Assembly: GCA_029219125.1 (NCBI GenBank)
Contig: JAQXSU010000014.1
Span: 1-9,299, forward strand
From: Bacillota bacterium
GTDB taxonomy: Bacteria; Bacillota; Clostridia; Peptostreptococcales; Anaerovoracaceae
Direction: 5' to 3'
Length of the DNA: 9,299 bases
The translations under genes and the position numbers were made by a program. Positions 1 to 6,742 of this stretch are shown here, in pieces; position 1 is the first letter of the stretch; every line of letters starts with the position of its first letter. A model generated the notes under the pieces. It was not told the origin of the DNA, did no database searches, and saw nothing but the letters and a program-made list of their open reading frames with translations.

Positions 1-173
1 ATGGAACTGATATTCACGTTCAGATCTTTGATCCCCAGTTCACAGATGGCGTCCAGAACCATGACTGCCACCATATCTCCGTTCCGCAGATGGTGATGGA
101 AGGAGATGGTCATGCCGTCCTTCAGTCCGGAAAGACGGATGGCTTCTTTAATATCTTTTACCAGTTTGCTCAT
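1..173 (-). CDS. citF: Citrate/citramalate lyase alpha subunit (CitF-like), N-terminal 57 codons only
   Basis: The alpha subunit is the acyl-ACP transferase of the citrate-lyase-type complex: it moves the carrier from acetyl-ACP onto citrate or citramalate and releases acetate. What is visible is a protein starting MSKLVKDIKEAI, with GLKDGMTISFHHHLRNGD at about residues 16-33, which matches the well-conserved N-terminal part of CitF; the rest lies beyond the left edge. The ATG at 173 is chosen because GGAGGG sits just upstream, inside the last codons of citE. The citE stop and this start are one base apart (TAA-A-ATG), so translation is probably coupled. This start leaves out roughly 50 residues that precede the same motif in E. 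coli CitF as I recall it. Context (methylaspartate ammonia-lyase in the same operon) favours citramalate over citrate as substrate, by inference. Confidence 0.9.
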   Translation of the reverse strand, partial: MSKLVKDIKEAIRLSGLKDGMTISFHHHLRNGDMVAVMVLDAICELGIKDLNVNISS

Positions 174-174
174 T

Positions 175-1041
175 TTATTTCCCTCCTCGGATGGCTTCTG
201 CCGCTTCCAGTACCTGACGGGCGCGAGCCACAATCGGCGCATCAATCATCTTGCCCCGCAGAGAAACCACGCCCTTGCCTTCGGCTTTGGCCTTTTCGAT
301 GCATGCAAAGACATCGCGGGCATACTGAATCTCTTCTTCGGTGGGGCTGAAGACTTCATTGATAAACGGAATATGACGAGGGGAAATGGAGGACTTGCCG
401 GTGAAGCCCAGGCTCTTGGCAAACTTGGCATCTTCAATGAGGCCGTCATAGTCTTCCACATCGGTCCACGGCGTATCGTAAACATCCACACCGGCTGCTC
501 TGGCTGCCAGCACCATGCGGCTTCTGGCGTAGAAAATCTCCGTACCTTCCTTGGTCCGTTTGCAGCGCATATCGGCAGTGAAGTCTTCACCGCCCAGGAA
601 GATGGCTGTCACCCGGGGATCTGCCGAAGCGATTGCATAGGCGTTTTCCACACCCAGTGCTGTTTCGATCAGCGGGATCATCTTCACGCCACCTTCTTCC
701 ATGCCGAATTCCTTTTCCAGCTGGGTAATGAAGTCGGCCACGATCTTTACATCTGCCGCACAGCCCACTTTCGTCGGCATGATCATATCCGGTTTCACAG
801 GGATGATTGCCCGCAGATCCTTCTGCCAGTATGGGCTTTCCACCGGATTGATCCGGACGATGACTTCACGGGTGTAGCCCAGGGAGGTGATGGCGTTTCT
901 GACCAAAATCCGGGCAGCGTCTTTTTCCGTCGGTGCCACGGCGTCTTCCAGGTCCAGGATAATGCTGTCCGATCCTAAAAAATCGGCATTCAGCAGAATG
1001 TTCGGGCTGTTGCCCGGCAAAAACAACATACTTCTGCGCAT
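175..1041 (-). CDS. citE: Citrate/citramalate lyase beta subunit (CitE-like), C-C lyase
   Basis: A 288-aa protein of the HpcH/HpaI-CitE aldolase family, a TIM-barrel Mg-dependent lyase that cleaves citryl- or citramalyl-ACP to acetyl-ACP plus oxaloacetate or pyruvate. Visible landmarks are RRSMLFLPGNSP at the N-terminus, SIILDLEDAV near 26-35, RIN with R63, IPLIETALG with E126, and LGGEDFTADM with D153. By family knowledge the arginine binds substrate and the two acids hold Mg. Length is normal for the family. An upstream extension is open in frame, but the ATG at 1041 is preferred: it starts the conserved MRRSMLFLPG and has GGAGAGGA in front, within the end of citD. The citD stop is one base upstream (TAA-A-ATG), the same geometry as citE/citF. 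In this operon it most likely acts on (S)-citramalyl-ACP; a citrate lyase cannot be excluded from sequence alone. Confidence 0.95.
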   Translation of the reverse strand: MRRSMLFLPGNSPNILLNADFLGSDSIILDLEDAVAPTEKDAARILVRNAITSLGYTREVIVRINPVESPYWQKDLRAIIPVKPDMIMPTKVGCAADVKIVADFITQLEKEFGMEEGGVKMIPLIETALGVENAYAIASADPRVTAIFLGGEDFTADMRCKRTKEGTEIFYARSRMVLAARAAGVDVYDTPWTDVEDYDGLIEDAKFAKSLGFTGKSSISPRHIPFINEVFSPTEEEIQYARDVFACIEKAKAEGKGVVSLRGKMIDAPIVARARQVLEAAEAIRGGK

Positions 1042-1042
1042 T

Positions 1043-1315
1043 TTATTCCTCTCCTTTCCCGCGGCAAACCGCCGTTTCCACTCTGGCGCGGATGGTGCAG
1101 TCCACGGCACCCCGGTCGCTGACGGTCAGTTCCGCATCTTTTACATCCAGCTGGTCCAGGGTCTGGCGGATGACTGACTCGATCTGATCGCCAAACTGCT
1201 GCATCACCACAGACGTCAGGTTCAGCTTGATGCCGCTTCCTGCCGCTGCCGGCGCAATTTCTACGTAAATATCACTGGATTCCAGCGTTCCAGCGCACGC
1301 TTTCTGTTTGATCAC
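1043..1315 (-). CDS. citD: Citrate/citramalate lyase gamma subunit, acyl carrier protein (CitD-like)
   Basis: A 90-aa acyl carrier protein that holds the acetyl or substrate thioester on a 2'-(5''-phosphoribosyl)-3'-dephospho-CoA arm. The signature AGTLESSD is at residues 8-15; by alignment with E. coli CitD (Ser14 in GTLES) the modified serine is Ser13. The motifs QQFGDQI, DRGAVDC and IRARVE are also typical. The start is taken as GTG at 1315, because AGGAGG lies 7 bases upstream and the length then matches the family (about 90-98 aa). A longer in-frame reading from an upstream ATG would translate a repeat element (1356-1415) and is rejected. It is followed immediately by citE and preceded by 183 non-coding bases that separate it from citG. 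Confidence 0.93.
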   Translation of the reverse strand: MIKQKACAGTLESSDIYVEIAPAAAGSGIKLNLTSVVMQQFGDQIESVIRQTLDQLDVKDAELTVSDRGAVDCTIRARVETAVCRGKGEE

Positions 1316-1355
1316 AGGAATTCCTCCTTTTTTCGCAGGTGCCTCCGCGTCGCGG

Positions 1356-1415
1356 TTTTCCAAAATCGGGGAAATGTTTTCTTTTTGAAAACTTTTCCTG
1401 GGTTTTGGGAAAACT
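1356..1415 (-). repeat. A/T-rich intergenic repeat, copy A (between citD and citG)
   Basis: This copy shares an uninterrupted 22-base match with copy B (1376-1397 versus 1541-1562). It is also similar on both sides: TTTTCC and AATCGG before the core, GAAAACT after it. The core folds as GTTTTC-TTTTT-GAAAAC; next to the 6-bp stem there is one mismatch and three more pairs. Both copies have the same orientation. It lies about 40 bases upstream of the citD start. Role unknown; it is not a convincing terminator because no clean U-run follows a G/C-rich stem on the transcribed strand. Confidence 0.75.
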
Positions 1416-1498
1416 TTTTGCAATTATTTGGGGTTTTCTTCGGAATGCAGCCCATTTTGCGGTCTGCACGGCACCTGAATGATACATATAATTACATT

Positions 1499-2461
1499 TT
1501 ATACTAAATCTGAGAAAATGTTTTCCCAATCGGAGCAAAAGTTTTCTTTTTGAAAACTTTTCGGGCCTTTCAGAAAACTGAGGAACAGGGTCAGGGCCAA
1601 AAGGTCTGCCGATCCTCCCGGACTCAGATTTTTTTCGATGAATTTTCGGTCTGTTTCCCGGACTGCCGTAAGGTTCATGGCGGCAGGGCCGCCTTCGGTG
1701 AGCTTCCGGGCTTCCCGCTTCGCAAAATCCATCCCCTCTATGCCGCCGCGATGCACCAGGTTGCTGTCTTCGGTGGCATGGATGATCCGCAGCAGGGTAT
1801 AGACCATGGCGTCATTGGTATTTCTGCCGGCTTCCAGTGCGGTGATCAGTGAGGGCAGCCCGACGGAGAAGGCGGTATCAAATCCGCTGCTTGCCTCGGC
1901 GCGGATGCCGCCGGTGCCGGTTTCCTGCAGCACGCGCTTCCCGTTGGTCTGTTCTGCAGAGTCATCTGCCAGAAGCTCGGCTGCGATGGATGCTGCAGTA
2001 GACTGCAGAGATTTCAGTGTTTCGTCATATTTCGTCTGATGCAGCGAAACAGCCGCTGCGGCAGCGCAGAGGATACCCATGCTGAAGATGGCTCCTTTAT
2101 GGGTATTGACACCGCCGGTTGCCTGATACATGGCTGCCTCACCGGCCAGGCCGATGGAGCGCAGCCTTGCGGCCAGCAGCGGCAGGTCGTCAGAGTGATG
2201 CTGGCCGGCTTGGGCGCACTGAGTGAAACAGTGCTGCAGCGCCCGGGCGCTGTCCACAAAGTTCTGATAGGTCATATCTTTATGGGCGCCGGTGTTTTCC
2301 CGGTCCACCAGACCGGGCTTTGGCGAAGCCCAGACTTCCCCCAGAAGCGCCGATACCGCCAAACGTCCGATTTCATCGGGCGAAAGAGCCGCGCTACCCG
2401 GAAACGAGTGCGCGGCTGAACCAGCTGGAGTATGGATTTTGTTCAGAAAATCCGCCTGCAT
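1499..2461 (-). CDS. citG: Triphosphoribosyl-dephospho-CoA synthase (CitG-like) with repeat-derived C-terminal tail
   Basis: CitG makes 2'-(5''-triphosphoribosyl)-3'-dephospho-CoA from ATP and dephospho-CoA with loss of adenine; this is the precursor of the CitD prosthetic group. The 320-aa product carries SPKPGLVDRENTGAHKDM (about residues 46-63) and ATGGVNTHKGAIFSMGI (about 114-130), both family signatures, and the C-terminal PGGSADLLALTLFLSFL, where the family normally ends. About 22 further residues (GPKSFQKENF..., codons 299-320) fall inside repeat copy B and look like a tail added by that repeat. The ATG at 2461 lies two bases after the mal stop and has no good ribosome binding site, so translational coupling to mal is likely. 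CitX (transferase) and CitC (ligase) are not in the window. Confidence 0.93.
   Translation of the reverse strand: MQADFLNKIHTPAGSAAHSFPGSAALSPDEIGRLAVSALLGEVWASPKPGLVDRENTGAHKDMTYQNFVDSARALQHCFTQCAQAGQHHSDDLPLLAARLRSIGLAGEAAMYQATGGVNTHKGAIFSMGILCAAAAAVSLHQTKYDETLKSLQSTAASIAAELLADDSAEQTNGKRVLQETGTGGIRAEASSGFDTAFSVGLPSLITALEAGRNTNDAMVYTLLRIIHATEDSNLVHRGGIEGMDFAKREARKLTEGGPAAMNLTAVRETDRKFIEKNLSPGGSADLLALTLFLSFLKGPKSFQKENFCSDWENIFSDLV
1514..1579 (-). repeat. A/T-rich repeat, copy B (overlaps 3' end of citG)
   Basis: Second copy of the citG-citD repeat. Bases 1537-1546 (AAAAGTTTTC) and 1552-1561 (GAAAACTTTT) form a perfect 10-bp stem around a 5-base loop. The copy covers almost exactly the last codons of citG that extend past the normal family end. 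A second small palindrome, GAAAATGTTTTC, lies at 1514-1525. When read in the frame each neighbouring gene would use, both copies encode KSFQKEN. Confidence 0.75.
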
Positions 2462-2463
2462 GC

Positions 2464-3711
2464 CTATGCGTTCTTTGCCTGCATCATGGCCAGGACTCTC
2501 TGCATTTCGTTAAATACGATCATGTAGCCTTCATCTACGCCCATGCCCGGTTTCGCCAGAATCTGGTCAGGCTGGGTTGCCATGGCAACGTCTACGCAAA
2601 CCTGTGCGGAGCGGTCGGTTTCGTTGCAGGTACCGCCCTGGTAAGCGCCGATGCCTTTTTCCTTACAGTAGATGACAGCTTCTGCGATATTGTTGATGCC
2701 GCCCAGGTCAGGGGTCTTGATCTGCACCATGTGGCCGGCCTTATTGTCTGCGAAGTACTTGATGTCTTCCAGGGTGTTGCACCATTCGTCGGCAACCAGT
2801 TCCACGTCGATGCCTCTTTCGTCAACCAGTGCGGTCAGTGCAGCCAGAGCCTGCATCTGTGCTTCTCTTTCTTCTGCATCCATCGGACCTTCGATCCGCA
2901 GCTTGAACGGCTTGGCAGCTTCCACCATTCTTTCCAGAGCGTCAGCCATGGCTTCATAGTTGTTTACGCCGTAGGCCATGCCCATGGTGCCGTATACGTC
3001 GATGTGCAGTACCGGTTTGTATTCAGTGGACGGAGCCAGCTGCTGGATTCTGGCGGACAGCCATTTGATGTATTCGATGAGGATTTCGCAGTTTCTGCCC
3101 AGCTTGGTGTCCACATTGTTGATCAGTGCATGCGGCAGAACGTCTGCGCCCTTCATGATCATTTTGTCGGCATTGTCATACCGGTTGTCGCCGGACTGGG
3201 TGAAGATCGGAATCTGACGGTATTCCGGCTTCAGACCGTATTCTTCTGCGATGACTTCTGTCATCATCTTCTTGTTTGCCTTGGCAACAGCATCCAGGAT
3301 AGCCTGGGATACGCCGTAGCGGATGGCGGTGTGGAGACGTTTGCCTTCCACTTCGATGGCTTCCATTGCAGCGCACATGTCGCGGAAGTTGGTGATCTCG
3401 TGGCCTGCCAGGGTCGGAGCTACATACTTCTCGATGACAGGAATGAAGTCTTCTGCCAGGAACAGCGGGTCGCGGCCGCCTGCACCGGAATACTGTACGG
3501 CTGCACAGTCACCATAAGCGACCTGGCCGTCTTCCAGAACCAGCATCACGGAGATGGCTTCGCCTGCCTGACGGACTGCAGAGAAACCTGCAGTGACCGG
3601 CTGACCGATATATGCAGAACCGTCGGCCTTAGCGCCGCCTTTGATGGCGCGCTGGTCGTCGAAGAAGAAACCGGTTCTGCCTTTGGAACAAATTACTTTT
3701 GTGATTTTCAT
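2464..3711 (-). CDS. mal: Methylaspartate ammonia-lyase (3-methylaspartase)
   Basis: Converts (2S,3S)-3-methylaspartate to mesaconate and ammonia, a member of the enolase superfamily. The 415-aa product is close to the C. tetanomorphum enzyme in length and motifs: GFFFDDQRAIK near the start, GDCAAVQYSGAGGRDPLF (about 67-84), RLHTAIRYG (125-133), ADVLPHALINNV (189-200), HIDVYGT (236-242), LRIEGPMD (271-278), ELVADEWCNT (304-313), HMVQIKTPDLGG (327-338) and GGTCNET (359-365). Catalytic H194 and K332 and the Mg ligands D238, E274 and D308 are all present (K331, E273 and D307 in the clostridial numbering; one residue of shift after D238). The ATG at 3711 is preferred over the TTG 15 bases upstream because GGAGG lies 8 bases ahead of it. 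It is followed two bases later by citG. A structured leader precedes it. Confidence 0.97.
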   Translation of the reverse strand: MKITKVICSKGRTGFFFDDQRAIKGGAKADGSAYIGQPVTAGFSAVRQAGEAISVMLVLEDGQVAYGDCAAVQYSGAGGRDPLFLAEDFIPVIEKYVAPTLAGHEITNFRDMCAAMEAIEVEGKRLHTAIRYGVSQAILDAVAKANKKMMTEVIAEEYGLKPEYRQIPIFTQSGDNRYDNADKMIMKGADVLPHALINNVDTKLGRNCEILIEYIKWLSARIQQLAPSTEYKPVLHIDVYGTMGMAYGVNNYEAMADALERMVEAAKPFKLRIEGPMDAEEREAQMQALAALTALVDERGIDVELVADEWCNTLEDIKYFADNKAGHMVQIKTPDLGGINNIAEAVIYCKEKGIGAYQGGTCNETDRSAQVCVDVAMATQPDQILAKPGMGVDEGYMIVFNEMQRVLAMMQAKNA

Positions 3712-3737
3712 TCTATTTACCTCCAAATTCTATGCCG

Positions 3738-3808
3738 GGTGTGTGCTGTACGCACTTAGTCCTCGGCGTCGGAAAGACGCCTGCGAAATCGTTTATACAG
3801 CACACACC
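3738..3808 (-). ncRNA. Candidate structured RNA element between glmE and mal
   Basis: The 174-bp glmE-mal gap contains a nested inverted repeat. The outer arms (3738-3750 and 3796-3808, GGTGTGTGCTGTA with its exact complement) form 13 perfect pairs. Inside them CGCA (3751-3754) pairs with TGCG (3782-3785), and GGCGTC (3765-3770) pairs with GACGCC (3776-3781) around a 5-base loop. In the mRNA this gives three stacked stems with two internal 10-nt strands, UAAACGAUUU and GAGGACUAAG. It ends about 26 bases before the mal ATG, just ahead of its ribosome binding site. There is no U-run, so it is not an intrinsic terminator. It could be a cis-regulatory RNA, an mRNA-processing or stabilising hairpin, or a small palindromic mobile element. 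The role is inference; the base pairing is directly seen. Confidence 0.6.
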
Positions 3809-3871
3809 GCCATATAAATGTATGTCAATTTAATTTTCATCTACTGTCAGATAAGGACGAAACGGAGCCGA

Positions 3872-3887
3872 AGCAGCGAAAGCTGCT
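3872..3887 (-). other. Short hairpin at the glmE stop codon
   Basis: AGCAGC (3872-3877) and GCTGCT (3882-3887) form a 6-bp stem around GAAA on the plus strand (UUUC in the mRNA). The stem overlaps the glmE TAG stop. No U-rich tail follows on the transcribed strand, so it is weak as a terminator; it may mark the 3' end of the mutase cistrons or protect the mRNA. Confidence 0.45.
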
Positions 3888-5340
3888 ATTTCCATGGGCG
3901 GCCTACGAGACGGCCCTTACTGATTGCATATACGTCGTCGATAACCATCTGGAAGGAAGCAGGGCGCTTTTCGTACTGCGCTCTCTCCTCGATCTTTTCT
4001 TTGTTGAAGTCCTTCAGTTCCTTGGTGAGCGGAACGCCTGCCGGGTTCAGGATACGGATGGCACCTGCATTGTCTCTTGCCGGCAACATCTTGCCTGCAT
4101 TGAATTTGCTCGGTGCGAACGGAATGTCGATGACGCCGGCCTGGAAGGCGCGTACCGTACCGACAGCCAGATCTCCTTCGCCCAGTTCGAAGACTTTGTC
4201 TACGATGCAGCGGGTTTCTGCGGAGATGATCATCATTTCCTGCACTACATGGCTGGTGTTGGATAACTGCTGATCGCCCAGCATGTTGATGATCTGCTTC
4301 GTGCAGCGCAGTCCCTGGGCGTTGGCTTCCTTGGTCGGTACACCCATGGCTTCGTGCGGTGTCTTTACGATAACCTTGGTTGCCTTGGACAGAGCGGCGA
4401 TGGTGCTGCCCCAGGAGATCACGGAGAAGGCCTGGGCCTCATCCTGCGGGAAGCCGCCCATCCACTGGTGCAGTACGGTGGTGACTTCCACATCGTCGTA
4501 ACCATATTTATGTAAGTATTCTTCAGTCAGGGAACCCAGAGAACGGATGGCTGCCACGTCCTGTACCAGGTTTCCGCACTGGCCGTAACCTACGGTGATG
4601 TTCTTTACGCCCTGTTCGGCTGCCAGCAGGGATTCGATGATGGCAACTGCGTGGGAGATGCATGGCGGAACCAGAGTTCCGGTCAGCGGACCGTAAGGTT
4701 CCCGGTTGATGCTGATGCCGGCTTCCTCATAGATACCGGTGAGGCGGTCGCAGTACTGCCAGTCGCGGATGGTCTTTTCCAGCTGCACATTCTTGGCGTA
4801 CGGAATATTGTAGGAAATACCGCCGCCTTCATAGCTGGTGAAGCCTGCCGCATAGGAGATTTCCGTCAGCAGACGGGCATCCGGTGTGCCGTGGCGGATC
4901 TGTACCGGCGTATCCAGTTCGTTGATGATATCACGGCATGCATACAGGCCGTGGTTGACAACCGGCAGACCGTTGAGCATGGATTTGCTTTCGCGGACGG
5001 ATTCCTGAATGCCGACTTCCGCTTCTTTGTAACGGTTCTGACGAGTGTAGCTGTCGATGGTGGTTGGCAGCAGGTCAGCACCGCCCTTGTCCTGCAGGTA
5101 GGTCAGCAGTTCAATGTGATCCTTAACCAGAGCCACGCCTGCACGAGGCTGGATCAGGGTCTTTCCCTCCTGCTTGGCTTTGATCAGCTTTTTTCCGAAG
5201 ACTTTGTGCTCCGGCAGGTTCTGATGAAACTTCACCGCCTCATCAAAATCCACATCGGCGCCGGTTGGCCACTGAGCCAGAACTTCTTTCTGCTGGCTGT
5301 AAAATTCGTCGTTTGTCAGTTTTTTATTTTGCAGTTCCAT
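3886..5340 (-). CDS. glmE: Glutamate mutase (methylaspartate mutase) epsilon subunit
   Basis: The large catalytic subunit of the adenosylcobalamin-dependent glutamate mutase; it forms the TIM barrel that holds glutamate and, with GlmS, converts (S)-glutamate to (2S,3S)-3-methylaspartate. The 484-aa length is normal. The three arginines that clamp the substrate carboxylates in the C. cochlearium enzyme fall at identical positions here (R66 in IQPRAGVAL, R100 in DSYTRQNR, R149 in VQIRHGTPDAR), as do E171, Y177 and Y181 in the stretch SYEGGGISYNIPY. Further family motifs are GPLTGTLVPP and VGYGQCGNLVQD. The ATG at 5340 overlaps the last 17 bases of glmL and has AAGGAG about 10 bases upstream within glmL, so the two are translationally coupled. 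It ends at a short hairpin, followed by the structured glmE-mal gap. Confidence 0.97.
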   Translation of the reverse strand: MELQNKKLTNDEFYSQQKEVLAQWPTGADVDFDEAVKFHQNLPEHKVFGKKLIKAKQEGKTLIQPRAGVALVKDHIELLTYLQDKGGADLLPTTIDSYTRQNRYKEAEVGIQESVRESKSMLNGLPVVNHGLYACRDIINELDTPVQIRHGTPDARLLTEISYAAGFTSYEGGGISYNIPYAKNVQLEKTIRDWQYCDRLTGIYEEAGISINREPYGPLTGTLVPPCISHAVAIIESLLAAEQGVKNITVGYGQCGNLVQDVAAIRSLGSLTEEYLHKYGYDDVEVTTVLHQWMGGFPQDEAQAFSVISWGSTIAALSKATKVIVKTPHEAMGVPTKEANAQGLRCTKQIINMLGDQQLSNTSHVVQEMMIISAETRCIVDKVFELGEGDLAVGTVRAFQAGVIDIPFAPSKFNAGKMLPARDNAGAIRILNPAGVPLTKELKDFNKEKIEERAQYEKRPASFQMVIDDVYAISKGRLVGRPWK

Positions 5341-6724
5341 AGGATGTTAGCTCCTTTTTCATAATTTTCAGTGCGGTGTCGGGGGCGTACTGGCTCAGCA
5401 GGCCCATGGCCGACAGGATATATTGTGTATCGATCAGGATCTCCGCGTTTCTCGGTTTCAGAGACGCAGGTTCTGCCATATCATACAGGGCGTGGGATGC
5501 AATGGCTCTTGCCGTGTCCGGTGCATTGTGGATCAGAGAGCCGCCGGTCAGAATGATCTTATCCACCCGGGAAAGATCTTTTCCGGACTGCACATAAGCT
5601 TCTCCCACCGGGGTGTAGACTTTTTCCACCGTACCGGCATGGCGTGTGATTCCCACTTTGATAGCCATGGAGGCCAGTGCCTGATCCAGCCGTTTCTTTT
5701 CGTCGGTGTCCGGCAGGCTGTCCGTATGGGTGGTGATCTCTGCAAGCAGTGCACTGGTCCGATCTTCCGTCAGACCGGAAAGCTGGCTCAGCATCGGAAT
5801 CCCCACGGCTTCGGCGATTCCTGCGGCACTGTACCGCATGCCGATGTCACCCTCCACGGTTCGCTTGGCATAAGGTTCCGGCAGACCTTTCAAAATGGTT
5901 CCTGCCCGGTCCGGTGCACCGTCTGTCATGGAGTAAATATCGGTGGTGGCACCACCCACATCCACGGCAACCAGCTCACCCAGTCCATTTTCTGTCTTGG
6001 TGCCTCTGGAAAGAAGCTCCATGGCGGCCAGCACAGCAGCCGGCGTCGGCATCATGATGCCGGAAATCAGCTGGCTTGCCTGGGAAAGTCCCTTGGCCTT
6101 GATGATCCGGTCCAGGAAGATCTCACGGATCTTTGCCTGTGCCGGCCCGATATTAAGTTCGTTGAATTTCGGCATTACATTTTCGCAGCGGATGACCTGG
6201 CGTCCTGCTTCGGTCAGAATCTTTTCACAGGTTCTGGCTGCAGTCCGGTTCCCGGCGAGAACCACCGGAAAGTTTGCCTTGCATTCTGCCAGCACCCTGG
6301 CATTCTGGATGATGTTATCCTTGTTGCCGCCGTCGGTTCCTCCGGTAAGAAGGAAGATATCCGGTTTCAATGCTTCGATTTCTTCCGCATCGTCTTCCGT
6401 CAGCTCATAGGAGTAGACTTTCATCACCTTGGCACCGGCTCCGAGGGCAGCCTGCCTTGCAGCTTCTGCCGTCAGCTCGGGAACCAGCCCGCTGCTTATC
6501 ATCTTCAGTCCGCCGGCTGCACTGGAACAGGCATATCGCTCTGCGAAATCCAGCTTGCCGATTTTTTCTTCCAGCTTCTCCATGGCCTCCTGCAGGCCTT
6601 CGCCCACATCCGTCTGCACGGTGGTGTAGGCTGCTGCAGTGCCCAGCAGCGTTTCGCTGTCCAGATCCACGGCGGTGACTTTCGTGTTGGTGCTGCCGAA
6701 ATCAATCATCAGAATTGGTTTCAT
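5324..6724 (-). CDS. glmL: Glutamate mutase chaperone/reactivating ATPase (GlmL/MutL)
   Basis: An actin/hexokinase-fold ATPase that is encoded between the two mutase subunits in most glutamate-mutase operons and is thought to assemble or reactivate the B12 enzyme. The phosphate-1 motif LMIDFGSTNTK is at residues 5-15, FLLTGGTDGG at about 124-133, the phosphate-2 motif VAVDVGGATTDIYS at about 252-265, and an adenosine-type motif ILTGGSLI near residue 400. The start is taken as ATG at 6724 (466 aa) with AAGGTG 6 bases upstream. A GTG nine bases earlier would extend the protein by three residues but lies too close to any ribosome binding site. The glmS stop is 18 bases upstream; the 3' end overlaps glmE by 17 bases. 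Confidence 0.95.
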   Translation of the reverse strand: MKPILMIDFGSTNTKVTAVDLDSETLLGTAAAYTTVQTDVGEGLQEAMEKLEEKIGKLDFAERYACSSAAGGLKMISSGLVPELTAEAARQAALGAGAKVMKVYSYELTEDDAEEIEALKPDIFLLTGGTDGGNKDNIIQNARVLAECKANFPVVLAGNRTAARTCEKILTEAGRQVIRCENVMPKFNELNIGPAQAKIREIFLDRIIKAKGLSQASQLISGIMMPTPAAVLAAMELLSRGTKTENGLGELVAVDVGGATTDIYSMTDGAPDRAGTILKGLPEPYAKRTVEGDIGMRYSAAGIAEAVGIPMLSQLSGLTEDRTSALLAEITTHTDSLPDTDEKKRLDQALASMAIKVGITRHAGTVEKVYTPVGEAYVQSGKDLSRVDKIILTGGSLIHNAPDTARAIASHALYDMAEPASLKPRNAEILIDTQYILSAMGLLSQYAPDTALKIMKKELTSYGTAK

Positions 6725-6742
6725 CTGCGTCACCTTACTTTC

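Noticed and set aside
1043..1423. Longer CitD of 126 residues from an upstream ATG
   Set aside because: The extra residues translate repeat copy A, and a strong ribosome binding site sits directly ahead of the GTG at 1315.
1500..1535. Possible internal promoter for citD on the minus strand (TTGGGA, 17 bases, TAGTAT) in repeat copy B
   Set aside because: Both boxes match only 4 of 6 consensus bases in an A/T-rich repeat where such matches are expected by chance.
1537..1561. Intrinsic terminator formed by repeat copy B
   Set aside because: The stem is almost wholly A/T and there is no U-run after it; the operon genes citD-E-F downstream need read-through.
2320..3759. Long open frame on the plus strand opposite mal and citG
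   Set aside because: It is antisense to well-supported genes, has no ribosome binding site or recognisable motif, and arises from the codon bias of the real frame.
3794..3835. TTGACA followed by TATAAA on the minus strand upstream of mal, as an internal promoter
   Set aside because: The spacer is about 25 bases, too long for a sigma-70 promoter, and the TATAAA is part of the structured element.
3872..3887. Intrinsic terminator after glmE
   Set aside because: The stem is short and no U-run follows; the downstream sequence is mixed, so termination is not supported.
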